NCBI GenBank assembly: GCA_050246595.1
Contig: JBFWVT010000038.1
Coordinates: forward strand, 1 to 46,347
From: DATARH01 sp050246595
Lineage (GTDB): Bacteria; Pseudomonadota; Alphaproteobacteria; ATCC43930; CGMCC-115725
Length of the DNA: 46,347 nucleotides
Reading direction: 5' to 3'
A program made the position numbers and the translations under genes. Shown here piece after piece: positions 32,990-41,210 of this stretch (within the stretch, counting starts at the first letter, position 1; each line of letters opens with the position of its first letter). Below the pieces are notes generated by a model that saw only the letters and a list, made by a program, of their open reading frames with translations, was not told the origin of the DNA and searched no databases.

Positions 32990-34492
32990 TCAGGTATTGC
33001 GGCCGACCTGCCTTCCGGCGCTGGTGCCGGCGATCTTTCCAAAAACGGATCCGGACACCAGACCCGTTCCGCCCGGATAATTGAAATAGAACAACCCGCC
33101 GACCAGCTCGCCGGCCGCATATAATCCGGGGATCGGCTTCTGCGCGATATCGAGCACCCGCCCGTCGGTGTCGATCCTCACCCCGCCAAACGTGAACGTG
33201 ACACCGCAGGTCGTGCAATACGCCTCGTAAGGCGGCTTCTCCAAAGGCATCGCCCAATTCGTCTTGTCGATCGCCAGCCCGCGGGTCGTGCGCCCGTCCT
33301 TGACGGTAGGATTGTACGGGATGCTGCGATCGACGGCCGCGTTGTACTCGCGCACCGTCTTGAGGAACGCGGCCTTATCGACCGGGGCGTATTCGGCCAT
33401 CTTGTCGGCCAGCTCCTCGATCGTGTCGGCCGTCACCTTTGTCACCTGCCGGATGCGGTATTCATCGCGTTGCAGATGCACGACCTGCTGGTCGAAGATC
33501 TGCCACGCGAACTGGTGCGGCTGGTTCAGTATCTCGCGGCCGTATTTGGCATAGGTATAGTTGCGGAAATCGGCGCCCTCGTCGCAGAACCGCTCGCCGT
33601 TGGCGTTGACCATGATCGCGAACGGGTAGGAGTGCTTCTGGAAATTGTCGCCGACCGCCAGATCGCCGAATTCGGGCGCGTTGTAGTCCCACCCGACCGC
33701 GTGGCAGCCCGACCAGTTGCCGTACGGCATCGCGCCGATATCGAGCGCCATCTTGATGCCGCCGCCGGTGTTGAAGCGGGTGCCGCGCACCTTTGCGAGG
33801 TCCCAGCCCGGCCCGAGATAGCGTGTGCGCATCTCGGCATTGGCCTCGAACCCGCCGCAGGCCAGCACCACCGCCTTGCACGGGATCGTCGTCGTCCTGC
33901 CCTCGACATTGGCGACGACCCCGTGCACCCCGTCATCATCGGCCACCAGCTTTTCGCCGCGCGCTTCGTAGGCCACATCGATGCCGTTCTTTTCCAGCGC
34001 GGTGAACAGCCCCTCGACGAGACCGGGACCGCCGCCCCAGGCTTCCAGCGCCAGACCGCCCCAGAACACGAACTTCCCCTCGTGCTTGAAGGCTTGCCGC
34101 GAATACATCGGTGCGAAGCGGATGCCCTTCGAGCGCATCCATAACAGCGTCTCCTGGCTTTTTGTAATCAGCAGCTCGGCCATGTCCGGGTTGCTGCGGT
34201 AATCGGTCAGCCGCCCGAGATCGTCGTAATATTTGTCCTGCGTATAAGTGCCAAAATCCGAGGTCGCCAGCTCCTGCTCCGACAGATCGCAGAGCTTCAG
34301 CAAATCCTCGACCCCGTTATAGACAAAGCGCAGCGCGCCTGCCGTATAACGCGAGTTGCCGCCGCGCTCGTCAAACGGCGCCGCTTCGAGCACGAGCACG
34401 CGCGCGCCGCTCTCGCGCGCCGCCAGCGCCGCGCACATCCCGGCATTTCCCGCCCCGACCACGACGACATCGTATTCGCCCGAGATCGCCAT
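32990..34492 (-). CDS. FAD-dependent tricarballylate dehydrogenase (TcuA)-like flavoprotein
   Basis: 500 aa from the ATG at 34492. The FAD Rossmann motif is VVVVGAGNAGMCAALAARES at the N-terminus, with EAAPFDERGGNSRYTAGALR next; FNTGGGIKMALDIGAMPYGN and TTCGVTFTFGGVRIDTDGRV belong to the fumarate-reductase-type flavoprotein fold; the end LYAAGELVGGLFYFNYPGGT closes the FAD site. Closest known type is tricarballylate dehydrogenase TcuA, but 3-ketosteroid dehydrogenase-like roles exist in the wider family. No tcuB is next to it, so the exact substrate is uncertain. Confidence 0.88.
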   Translation of the reverse strand: MAISGEYDVVVVGAGNAGMCAALAARESGARVLVLEAAPFDERGGNSRYTAGALRFVYNGVEDLLKLCDLSEQELATSDFGTYTQDKYYDDLGRLTDYRSNPDMAELLITKSQETLLWMRSKGIRFAPMYSRQAFKHEGKFVFWGGLALEAWGGGPGLVEGLFTALEKNGIDVAYEARGEKLVADDDGVHGVVANVEGRTTTIPCKAVVLACGGFEANAEMRTRYLGPGWDLAKVRGTRFNTGGGIKMALDIGAMPYGNWSGCHAVGWDYNAPEFGDLAVGDNFQKHSYPFAIMVNANGERFCDEGADFRNYTYAKYGREILNQPHQFAWQIFDQQVVHLQRDEYRIRQVTKVTADTIEELADKMAEYAPVDKAAFLKTVREYNAAVDRSIPYNPTVKDGRTTRGLAIDKTNWAMPLEKPPYEAYCTTCGVTFTFGGVRIDTDGRVLDIAQKPIPGLYAAGELVGGLFYFNYPGGTGLVSGSVFGKIAGTSAGRQVGRNT

Positions 34493-34581
34493 ATCCAAAC
34501 CCCTCCGTCTCTCTGCGCCCGCTTCCGTTCCGCCCGTCCTACCGCGCGCAGAGACACGGGGCAAGCGAGGCGTCGCGCGAA

Positions 34582-34623
34582 CGGGATTTACAATCCCGAC
34601 GAATCGGACTAAGTCTAGTCCGA
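34582..34623. promoter_or_regulatory. Twin palindromes upstream of toxin-antitoxin operon (probable operator)
   Basis: Two perfect inverted repeats precede the antitoxin gene: CGGGATT-TAC-AATCCCG at 34582-34598 and TCGGACTA-AGTC-TAGTCCGA at 34604-34623. They are 5 bp apart, with centres about two helical turns apart, and 15 bp before the antitoxin ATG. Antitoxins of this type bind such sites to repress their own operon. The function is inferred from position and symmetry. Confidence 0.6.
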
Positions 34624-34638
34624 ATTTCGGAGGAACCA

Positions 34639-34878
34639 ATGCGCACCGTGAATATTCACGCGGCAAAGACGCATCTGTCGCGACTCGTCGAGGAGGCAGT
34701 CGCCGGCGAGGAAATCATCATCGCAAAATCGGGAAAGCCGGTGGCGCGGCTCTGCCCGCTGGCCGAACCAAAGAAACCCAGGGTGCTCGGCCGGCTGCGC
34801 GGCAAGATCGAGGTGCCGGACGATTTCGACACGCTCTGCGAAGACGAAATCCGGGAGCTGTTCGAGAAAGGCTGCTGA
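34639..34878 (+). CDS. Phd/YefM-family antitoxin
   Basis: 79 aa. The Phd fold is seen in MRTVNIHAAKTHLSRLVEEA, VAGEEIIIAKSGKPVARLCP, and a C-terminal toxin-binding tail (LRGKIEVPDDFDTLCEDEIR). The start is set by GGAGGA about 6 bases upstream. The TGA overlaps the toxin ATG (TGATG, 1-bp overlap), so the pair is translationally coupled. It neutralises the PIN toxin and probably autoregulates via the palindromes upstream. Confidence 0.95.
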   Translation: MRTVNIHAAKTHLSRLVEEAVAGEEIIIAKSGKPVARLCPLAEPKKPRVLGRLRGKIEVPDDFDTLCEDEIRELFEKGC

Positions 34879-35273
34879 TGCGCATCCTGCTCGACACCAA
34901 CATCCTTCTCTGGGCGATTACAACGCCGGAACGTCTGGGCGAGCCGGTTCGCACGACGATCCTCGATCCCGCAAATGACATCCTGTTCAGCGCCGCGAGC
35001 ATTTGGGAGATCGCGATCAAGGCGGCGCTGCGCCGCGCCGAATTTCGGGTGCGCCCGGATGCCGTTGCCGAAGAAGCGCGTGATATCGGATTTGTCGAAT
35101 TGCCGGTCCATTCGAGCGTGGCATCGCGCGTCGCCGATCTGCCCCTCCTCCATCGCGACCCGTTCGACCGCCTCCTGGTTGCCCAGGCCATGGCCGAGCC
35201 GGCGATCCTGTACACGGCGGACCGGCGGCTTCCCGGCTATTCCGATCTTGTCAGACGGGTCGGCGCACCGTAA
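34878..35273 (+). CDS. PIN-domain toxin, VapC type
   Basis: 131 aa. PIN acidic residues: D6 in LLDTNILLWA, E44 in AASIWEIAIKAA, D94/D97 in HRDPFDRLLVAQA and D115 in LYTADRRL. These bind Mg2+ for RNA cleavage. All are present, so the toxin should be active. The family cuts tRNA or rRNA; the target here is not known. The coding end overlaps the 3' end of the convergent hypothetical gene by 23 bp. Confidence 0.95.
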   Translation: MRILLDTNILLWAITTPERLGEPVRTTILDPANDILFSAASIWEIAIKAALRRAEFRVRPDAVAEEARDIGFVELPVHSSVASRVADLPLLHRDPFDRLLVAQAMAEPAILYTADRRLPGYSDLVRRVGAP

Positions 35274-35664
35274 CCGCCCGCCGCAACCGCACATATTTGG
35301 ACCTCCGCGACGCCCGCCGTCGCGATAATCCTGGCGACGCGCGGCGATGGGCGCCCGTCAAGAACCGTGGCGAGGCTTCGAGAACCGGCCGGAGCGCGCG
35401 TCTGACCCCCTCAGCCCCCCGCCCGTCCAGCCAGCCCGCTATCGTGCGACTGGCCTGGTCAAGACTGGCGAACAGCATTCCGCGGTTGTGTTCCGCCCAG
35501 CCGAATGCCGCTTCGAGATGCCATGCTCCAGGGATGGCAGGGTCGTGCGCCGCGTCTGTCAGACGAACCAGAAGACCCACCAGCTTTCCATCCGCAAGCA
35601 CCAGCAGACCGTCGTGGTCGCTGCTGCCCGTTTCCACCGCGATCGGCTGGAAGGTGATCGACAT
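35251..35664 (-). CDS. Hypothetical protein, 137 aa
   Basis: The first 80 residues look like a real protein: MSITFQPIAVETGSSDHDGL, LVLADGKLVGLLVRLTDAAH and WHLEAAFGWAEHNRGMLFAS. The remainder is arginine-rich and may be a read-through tail. No family recognised. The gene is convergent with the PIN toxin and overlaps it by 23 bp, which suggests the toxin-antitoxin cassette was placed against its 3' end. Confidence 0.55.
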   Translation of the reverse strand: MSITFQPIAVETGSSDHDGLLVLADGKLVGLLVRLTDAAHDPAIPGAWHLEAAFGWAEHNRGMLFASLDQASRTIAGWLDGRGAEGVRRALRPVLEASPRFLTGAHRRASPGLSRRRASRRSKYVRLRRAVTVRRPV

Positions 35665-35879
35665 CGCTCATTCAAACGGCCGGCGGACGCGGTTTATTGC
35701 ACCGGCAAGGCAGCTTGTTCGGTCCGCCGGGCCGGGCCGGAGGGTGGTATCCCGATTTGCCCGGACCCGCCACAGCATCCGCCGCGCCGGGGATCGCGGA
35801 ATTTCCGCCGCCGCCACGCTCCATTCGGACGGGACCCGCAGGCTTCCGGAGCACCGATCGCCCCGGTTGCCCGGTCCGC

Positions 35880-36821
35880 TCACCGTGCCGTGCCGAGGAC
35901 GAGAATGGCGGTTTTACGCCCCCTCCCGTCGGCCCGCATCGCAAAACCCATCGCGGTGGTGTCCGGATCGAGAAGACGCTGTCTGTATTGCGGGTTGTCG
36001 AGCCACTGGTCGCGGAAGGAGCGGATATCGGCCGCTGTCGGAGAGGCGCCGCAACCGCCGCAGGCGCCGGCGACGACCGACAGCGAACGCCACCTGCCGC
36101 GCTCGCCGGCCGGGAGCGCCTCGAACAGGTTGCCGCCGATATTCAGCCCCGCCGCGTCGGCATCCGGCTCCGGCAGCAGGTTGCGGGCCGCCTCGCCGAG
36201 CGCCGGGCTGAGACGAAGATCGCCGATCCCCGCCTGTCGGCGCGCCTCGTTGATCAGTTCCGTCGCGCGCGCGGCGACTTCCTCCTGGCTCAGCGCTTCC
36301 GCCTGTCCCTCGCCCTGGTTGGCGCCGCGCGGCGTCCCCGGACCGGCAAAGGTCTGCACGGCGTAGGGACCGCGCTGCGCGTCGGCGACAATCCCGAAGC
36401 CCAGCCGGGCCAGCCCCTCGCGCAAAATGTTTTCGCGATGCTCCGGGCTGTTCATCCAGCCCTCCTGCAACCATGCGACCGTGGCTTCCGTTACCGGCAG
36501 AGCGCATCCCTGGCACCGGGCGATGTTTTCCGCGACCAATTCCCACTGGCTGCCGCCGGCGGCGACATAGCGGTCCTGAACATTCCTGCCCTCCGGAGAG
36601 ACATGCGCGTAATAGCCTCGTTGCAGCATGTCCTGCGCATGCGATTGCGCCGCCTCATTGAGATCGGATCCGAGTTCGAGCCGCGCGAGGCCATGAGCGG
36701 CGCGCGCCTGGTTCACCAGCGCGAGGACCCGCTGCCGCAGCGCCTCAAGATTGTCCGGAACCTCCGCTCCCGCCGGCCCCGAAACGCAGAGCGCGACGAT
36801 GATCATCGCAACCCTGACCAT
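35880..36821 (-). CDS. Exported protein with two tandem CAP (SCP/PR1) domains
   Basis: 313 aa from the ATG at 36821, which starts a signal peptide (MVRVAMIIVALCVSGPAGA). The first CAP domain is canonical: LVNQARAAHGLARLELGSDL, SHAQDMLQRGYYAHVSPEGR, ENIARCQG and MNSPEHRENILREGLARLGF. The second, after about residue 165, begins LINEARRQAGIGDLRLSPAL and ends MGFAMRADGRGRKTAILVLG, but lacks the His/Glu cavity residues (no HVSPEG equivalent). It is therefore a duplicated domain with a degenerate second copy. Function of bacterial CAP proteins is mostly unknown. Confidence 0.88.
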   Translation of the reverse strand: MVRVAMIIVALCVSGPAGAEVPDNLEALRQRVLALVNQARAAHGLARLELGSDLNEAAQSHAQDMLQRGYYAHVSPEGRNVQDRYVAAGGSQWELVAENIARCQGCALPVTEATVAWLQEGWMNSPEHRENILREGLARLGFGIVADAQRGPYAVQTFAGPGTPRGANQGEGQAEALSQEEVAARATELINEARRQAGIGDLRLSPALGEAARNLLPEPDADAAGLNIGGNLFEALPAGERGRWRSLSVVAGACGGCGASPTAADIRSFRDQWLDNPQYRQRLLDPDTTAMGFAMRADGRGRKTAILVLGTAR

Positions 36822-36962
36822 CCGACACGCAGCCGTTGCGAGGGTAGCTGTAGCTCTCGATCTCACGTCGCCCGGCCTCCGCTCCCCGTGCCGCGGCGTC
36901 GGCGAAAGCGATCGCATCCCTCTCTCCTTACGACCGGCGTTTTGCAGCAACCGCGTATGGGA

Positions 36963-37352
36963 TCAACGCGGCTGCGCCGGGATCGTCCGGTCGGCGGCAA
37001 GCAGCCCGTCAACGGCCGTCAGCAGCTGATCGACCGTGAACGGTTTCGACAGCGAGGCGGCCGCGCCGAGCGCGGTGGCGGCGCGGAGATAAACCGCGGC
37101 CGGCTCGGCTCCCGAGATCGCCAGCACCGCAACTCCCGGTCTTTCCCGCGTCAATTGGAGAATGGTCTCGATGCCCTCCATGCGCGGCATCACGAGGTCG
37201 GTGATCACCAGTTGCGGCGTCCGCTGAAGGCACATCGCCAGCCCTTCCGCGCCATCCCCGGCCTGCCGCACTTCGTGGCCGGCGCCGGTCAGCACCTGCG
37301 TAATCAATCGCCGATAACGCGGTTCGTCATCGATCACGACGATATCAGCCAT
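36963..37352 (-). CDS. Receiver-only response regulator
   Basis: 129 aa, a single CheY-like domain. Acidic pocket D8/D9 in VVIDDEPRYRRLI, phospho-acceptor D52 in LVITDLVMPRMEGIE, S80 in VLAISGAEP and K103 in ASLSKPFTVDQLL. All key residues are present, so it should be phosphorylatable. There is no output domain. It lies 109 bp downstream of the PAS/DHp gene on the same strand, its probable partner. Confidence 0.93.
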   Translation of the reverse strand: MADIVVIDDEPRYRRLITQVLTGAGHEVRQAGDGAEGLAMCLQRTPQLVITDLVMPRMEGIETILQLTRERPGVAVLAISGAEPAAVYLRAATALGAAASLSKPFTVDQLLTAVDGLLAADRTIPAQPR

Positions 37353-37461
37353 TTTTCTCCACCTCCGTCGAGGGTTCGCAACGCGTGCGCAAGCTTTGCT
37401 CGAACAGACCCGGCGCGGTCGGCTCTTTGGCAGCCGGACTGTCGGCTGCTGCCCTCTCCGG

Positions 37462-38184
37462 CTACGCCGCCCGGCGTTGCGCCAAAGCGGCCAGACGGCT
37501 GGTCAGTTTCGAGCCTTGCCAGGCGGCATCGAGCGCCTCGTCGATCATCTCGCGAACCCCGTCGCCGGCGCGTTCGCGCGCGAGCTCCAGATTCAGCGCG
37601 ATGATCCCGAGCAGATTGTTGAAATCGTGCGCGATTCGCCCGATCGGGCAGCCCTTCGCCTCGGTTGGATGGGTCGGGATCGACTGCGGGTCGGCGCGCT
37701 CGGCCGGTTCGACCAGAGTATCGATTTCGATCACCGCGATTCGGCCGCTGACATCCGGTTGCGTCATGCCGTGAGCGGCAACGGTCAGTCTGTGTCCGTC
37801 TTTGTGAGCGCGTCGGAATTCCGTCTTCCAGATCCCGCAGTGATTGGGTGGCGGAGCGCTCGCTTCCGATCCGCCCGCGCGTTTCTGCCTCAGCAGATCG
37901 CGGGCGCAGCGGCCGATCGCCTCGTTCGCCGTCCACCCGTAGAGCCGCTCGGCGCCGCGGCTCCAATGAACGATGCTCCCATCGACGATCCCGATGATCG
38001 CCTGGGTCTGCTCCAACCCGTTTAAGATCGTCAGGGGGTGAAGGGTATTGCGGCGCGCCTCGACACCGCTCCGTTGCTGCGGCTGCCGCCTTGACCGGGG
38101 TCTGTTTTTTACAATCCGGCCGCTTCCGGCACGCTGATCGGCGAACCCGCCCTGCGCCATCGGAGTCGTCGTCGGAGGTTTCAT
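37462..38184 (-). CDS. PAS-domain protein with histidine-kinase DHp helix but no ATPase domain
   Basis: 240 aa from the ATG at 38184. A PAS domain spans about 50-160 (ILNGLEQTQAIIGIVDGSIV, HWSRGAERLYGWTANEAIGR, TEFRRAHKDGHRLTVAAHGM). It is followed by a phospho-acceptor helix with H186 in IGRIAHDFNNLLGIIALNLE, an HDFNN box as in hybrid kinases. The chain stops after LAALAQRRAA; no HATPase (N, G1, G2) boxes follow in any frame of the 109-bp gap, which shows no such remnant. It cannot phosphorylate itself and could instead work as a phosphotransfer or phosphatase partner of the adjacent receiver, or be a truncated kinase. Confidence 0.8.
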   Translation of the reverse strand: MKPPTTTPMAQGGFADQRAGSGRIVKNRPRSRRQPQQRSGVEARRNTLHPLTILNGLEQTQAIIGIVDGSIVHWSRGAERLYGWTANEAIGRCARDLLRQKRAGGSEASAPPPNHCGIWKTEFRRAHKDGHRLTVAAHGMTQPDVSGRIAVIEIDTLVEPAERADPQSIPTHPTEAKGCPIGRIAHDFNNLLGIIALNLELARERAGDGVREMIDEALDAAWQGSKLTSRLAALAQRRAA

Positions 38185-38231
38185 GCGAAGCACTCCCATT
38201 CAGTGTCGCTCCGCAGATGATGCTCCTATAA

Positions 38232-38246
38232 GTAGCATATTGCTAC
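38232..38246. promoter_or_regulatory. Short palindrome in AT-rich upstream region of the PAS/DHp gene
   Basis: GTAGCA-TAT-TGCTAC is a perfect 6-bp inverted repeat in a locally AT-rich stretch (38223-38258), 48 bp upstream of the ATG at 38184. It could be a regulator site or part of the promoter; no factor can be named. The rest of the gap (38247-38634) shows no gene or clear site. Confidence 0.35.
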
Positions 38247-38634
38247 CGTTATTTTCGCGGATCGCCCGTCGCGATCGGGAAGCCAAAGCCGTTGCAAACC
38301 GGGCCGCCAACCTGCCCGCCGCAGTCGCGCGGCGAGAGGGCTGCTCCCATTTCGGTTGCAGCGTCGCGGTCGTATCAGGCTGCTGAAGGGGGGGTTGCGG
38401 GTTGGGCGGACTGCCAGGGGTGCGAACCCACGGGTTGGAGGCGAGGGGACGCGATCATTGTCGTCGCGAGCGCCGCATTCCACGGCACCCTCCGCCGTGT
38501 CGTCGCCATCGTCCCTTCCCTTGCCCGTTCAATATTGCCGGCAAACGGCACCGGCAATCCGGCTGCCGCCTCAATCGAGGCGAACGGGCGGTCCGTTGAT
38601 CGTGGGACGAGGTGCCTGCCGAGCCGCTTCCCTC

Positions 38635-39411
38635 TTACCGGTTCCGCCAATTCGGTTTGCGGCGCTCGGCAAAGGCGCGCGGTCCCTCGATATAGTCCTG
38701 GCTTTTGAGGTTGGCTTCCTGCGCCGGGTAGGTGCGGGTCATCGCCGCCGCCAGGGTCGGCTCGTCAAGGCTCCTGTAGACGACCTGTTTCGAAGCGCGG
38801 ATCGCCATCGGCGAGCATTCCAGGATCTGCGCCGCCCAGCGCCTGGCGGCGGCGAGGGCTTCCCCGGCGGGCACGACTTCGTTGACAAAGCCGAGCGCCT
38901 GCCCTTCCGCGGCCGAGACGCGCCGCCCGGTCAGGATCATCCCGAGCGCCGCCTTTTGCCCGATCATCCGCGGCAGGCGATGCACGCCGCTGCCGGCGAT
39001 CAGCCCGACCCGCGGTTCGGGCAGCGCGAAGACGGCGTTCTCGGCGGCGACGATGATGTCGCAGGCGAGCGCGGTCTCGAACCCGCCGCCCATCGCGACC
39101 CCGTTGACCGCCGCGATCAACGGCTTGTCGAGGTCGAAGCGATGCGTCAGCCCGGCGAAACCGGTCCTGGGTCGCGGCCCGCGACGCCCGGCCGCCTGCA
39201 CCTTCAGATCGTTGCCGGCCGAAAAGGCGCGCTCGCCGGCGCCGGTGATGATCCCGACCCACAGATCCGGATCGGCGGCAAACGCGTTCCAGACCGCGTC
39301 GAACTCCCAATGCGCCTCGCTGTGCAGCGCGTTCATGACCTCGGGCCGGTTGATCGTGACGATGCGGATGCGGTCTTCGTCGGCGACGGTGCAGAAGCGG
39401 TACTCGGTCAT
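38635..39411 (-). CDS. Enoyl-CoA hydratase/isomerase (crotonase) family protein
   Basis: 258 aa. Crotonase blocks: IRIVTINRPEVMNALHSEAH, GERAFSAGNDLKVQA (first oxyanion strand), NGVAMGGGFETALACDIIVA (second oxyanion strand) and ALPEPRVGLIAGSGVHRLPR, ending in an AFAERRKPNWRNR helix that is typical of the family. It resembles hydratases acting on carnityl-CoA or unsaturated acyl-CoA. Stand-alone on its strand; divergent from the flavin monooxygenase gene with 173 bp between starts. Confidence 0.92.
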   Translation of the reverse strand: MTEYRFCTVADEDRIRIVTINRPEVMNALHSEAHWEFDAVWNAFAADPDLWVGIITGAGERAFSAGNDLKVQAAGRRGPRPRTGFAGLTHRFDLDKPLIAAVNGVAMGGGFETALACDIIVAAENAVFALPEPRVGLIAGSGVHRLPRMIGQKAALGMILTGRRVSAAEGQALGFVNEVVPAGEALAAARRWAAQILECSPMAIRASKQVVYRSLDEPTLAAAMTRTYPAQEANLKSQDYIEGPRAFAERRKPNWRNR

Positions 39412-39584
39412 TCGGGACGCCTGTTCGATCGTGGGCGGGAACGCGACGGCCGCGCAGCTTCACCAATAAGACAAGCTGCGGCAACACCGTTCACCGATCG
39501 CGCCGGCATCCGCATCGCCGGCGGGCTGGCGTTCATCGGCGTTTCGGTCACAATGAGCCTGGCGCCGCGTTGAGGAAGGTCGAC

Positions 39585-40670
39585 ATGCCTGTTGAGATCA
39601 TCGGCTGGATCGCGCCGCGAGTGTCGTCGGAGCTGATCCCGCCCTCCGGTCCGCCATTCGACGCCAATGTCATCGCCGAAACGGCGCGCATCCATGAGCG
39701 GGCCGGGTTCGATCGCGTGCTGATCGGGTATTTCTCGGACGCGCCGGACGGGTTCCTGATCGGGGGGCACGCTGCCTCGGTCACCGAGCGGCTCGGTTTT
39801 CTGTTGGCGCATCGTCCCGGCTTTGTCGCGCCGACGCTTGCCGCCCGCAAGCTGGCGACGCTCGACCAGTTGAGCGGCGGGCGATTGGCGGTGCACATCA
39901 TCGCGGGCGGCAGCGACGCGGATCAGGCGAAGGATGGCGACTGGACCGACCATGCAGCGCGCTATCGCCGTGCCGCCGAATATATCGGCCTGCTGCGCCG
40001 CACCTGGACCGAACCGCAACCCTTCGATCACGACGGCGAATTCTACCGGACCCGCGCGAGCTTTTCCGAAATCCGCTGCCGGCAGCTGCCGCATATTCCG
40101 ATCTATGGCGGCGGCGGTTCGGACGCGGCGATCCGGGCCTTGGCCCCCAATGTCGATGTGTACATGCTGTGGGGCGAACCGCTGAAGGATACCGCCGCCT
40201 TTATCAAACGGGTGCGCTGCGAGGCGGCGCGTCACGGCCGCGCGCCGGCGTTCAGCCTGTCCACCCGCCCGATCCTGGCGGCGACCGATACCGAGGCGTG
40301 GGACCGGGCCCGTTCCATTCTCGACCAGGTGCTGCGCAATCGCGGCGGCGCGCCGGCGCCAAAGCGCCAGAATATCGGGTCGCAACGGCTGTTGCGGGCC
40401 GCCGACGAAGCCGAGCTGCACGATACCTGTCTGTGGACCCCGCTCGCCGCGGCGAGCGGCGCGCAAGGAAACTCGACGGCGCTGGTCGGCAGCCCCGAAA
40501 CCGTCGCCAAGGCTCTGCTCGAATACTACAAGCTCGGCGCCACCCGGCTATTGATCCGCGGCTATGACCCGCGCCCCGACGCGGTGCAATACGGTCAGGA
40601 GCTGATCCCCCGCCTCCGCCAACTGATCGCGGACCACGATGCCGGGTTTTTCGGTAGTGACTCAGTTTGA
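39585..40670 (+). CDS. LLM-class flavin-dependent oxidoreductase, alkanesulfonate-monooxygenase-like
   Basis: 361 aa from the ATG at 39585, preceded by GAGGAAGG. Family blocks: VEIIGWIAPRVSSELIPPSG, RIHERAGFDRVLIGYFSDAP, LAHRPGFVAPTLAARKLATL, DQLSGGRLAVHIIAGGSDAD and ETVAKALLEYYKLGATRLLI. This order resembles SsuD-type FMNH2 monooxygenases. The last codons and stop (40658-40670) lie inside the left arm of a palindromic repeat, so the C-terminus may have been reshaped by that insertion. An ABC transporter operon follows, which may import the substrate; that link is a guess. Confidence 0.92.
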   Translation: MPVEIIGWIAPRVSSELIPPSGPPFDANVIAETARIHERAGFDRVLIGYFSDAPDGFLIGGHAASVTERLGFLLAHRPGFVAPTLAARKLATLDQLSGGRLAVHIIAGGSDADQAKDGDWTDHAARYRRAAEYIGLLRRTWTEPQPFDHDGEFYRTRASFSEIRCRQLPHIPIYGGGGSDAAIRALAPNVDVYMLWGEPLKDTAAFIKRVRCEAARHGRAPAFSLSTRPILAATDTEAWDRARSILDQVLRNRGGAPAPKRQNIGSQRLLRAADEAELHDTCLWTPLAAASGAQGNSTALVGSPETVAKALLEYYKLGATRLLIRGYDPRPDAVQYGQELIPRLRQLIADHDAGFFGSDSV

Positions 40671-40840
40671 ATATAATGGGCAGGATTGTCATTCCGGGGC
40701 CGCCCGCAGGGCGGAACCCGGAATCCATGAACACCAACCGTTTCAAGAATTTAAGGGCCTGTGTTCATGGCTTCCGGGATCGCGGGCTGCGCCCGCGCCC
40801 CGGAATGGCAACCTTACGGTTCGGACTGAGTCACTGCCGG
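40651..40840. repeat. 190-bp palindromic element overlapping the monooxygenase stop codon
   Basis: Outer arms: TCGGTAGTGACTCAGT at 40651-40666 and its near complement at 40825-40840 (14 of 16). Inner arms: GTCATTCCGGGGC at 40688-40700 and GCCCCGGAATGGC ending at 40809. The centre has CCATGAACAC/GTGTTCATGG arms. There is no ORF. It resembles the element at 5788-5944. The rest of the 540-bp gap to the transporter (40841-41210) holds no gene I can support; it should contain the operon promoter. Confidence 0.8.
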
Positions 40841-41210
40841 TTTTTCGGGCACCAGTCCCTGCCCTCATCAACTCGCCGGCCGGTAATATGACAATGCTGG
40901 CCGCACCGACCTTGCAACTTGCAGAACCTTGCGTCGCTCATGTCTGCTTTGAGCCGGTTTCAGAGCAACAGGAAGGGTCCATTTCGCCTGTCATCGGCCA
41001 CCCGTTTTCGATCTGGCCCAAATACCGGCAACCGGTTTACTGTCACAGCTAAATCGCGGATAAGCGTCCGCCGGTTCAACCGCCCGAACGACAGGCTTAT
41101 GGGCTATTCCCGGCAACAATCTCGGCGACAGCCCGGCGAGCGGGATGCGCGCCGGGAAAAGAACCCGCACAGACCAGAAAACGGGCCGGAAAATGGGGAG
41201 GATTCGCAGA

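Noticed and set aside
35697..37604. Long plus-strand frame (635 codons) opposite the CAP and receiver genes
   Set aside because: Arg/Pro-rich translation without motifs; opposite-strand genes have signal peptide, CAP and CheY residues.
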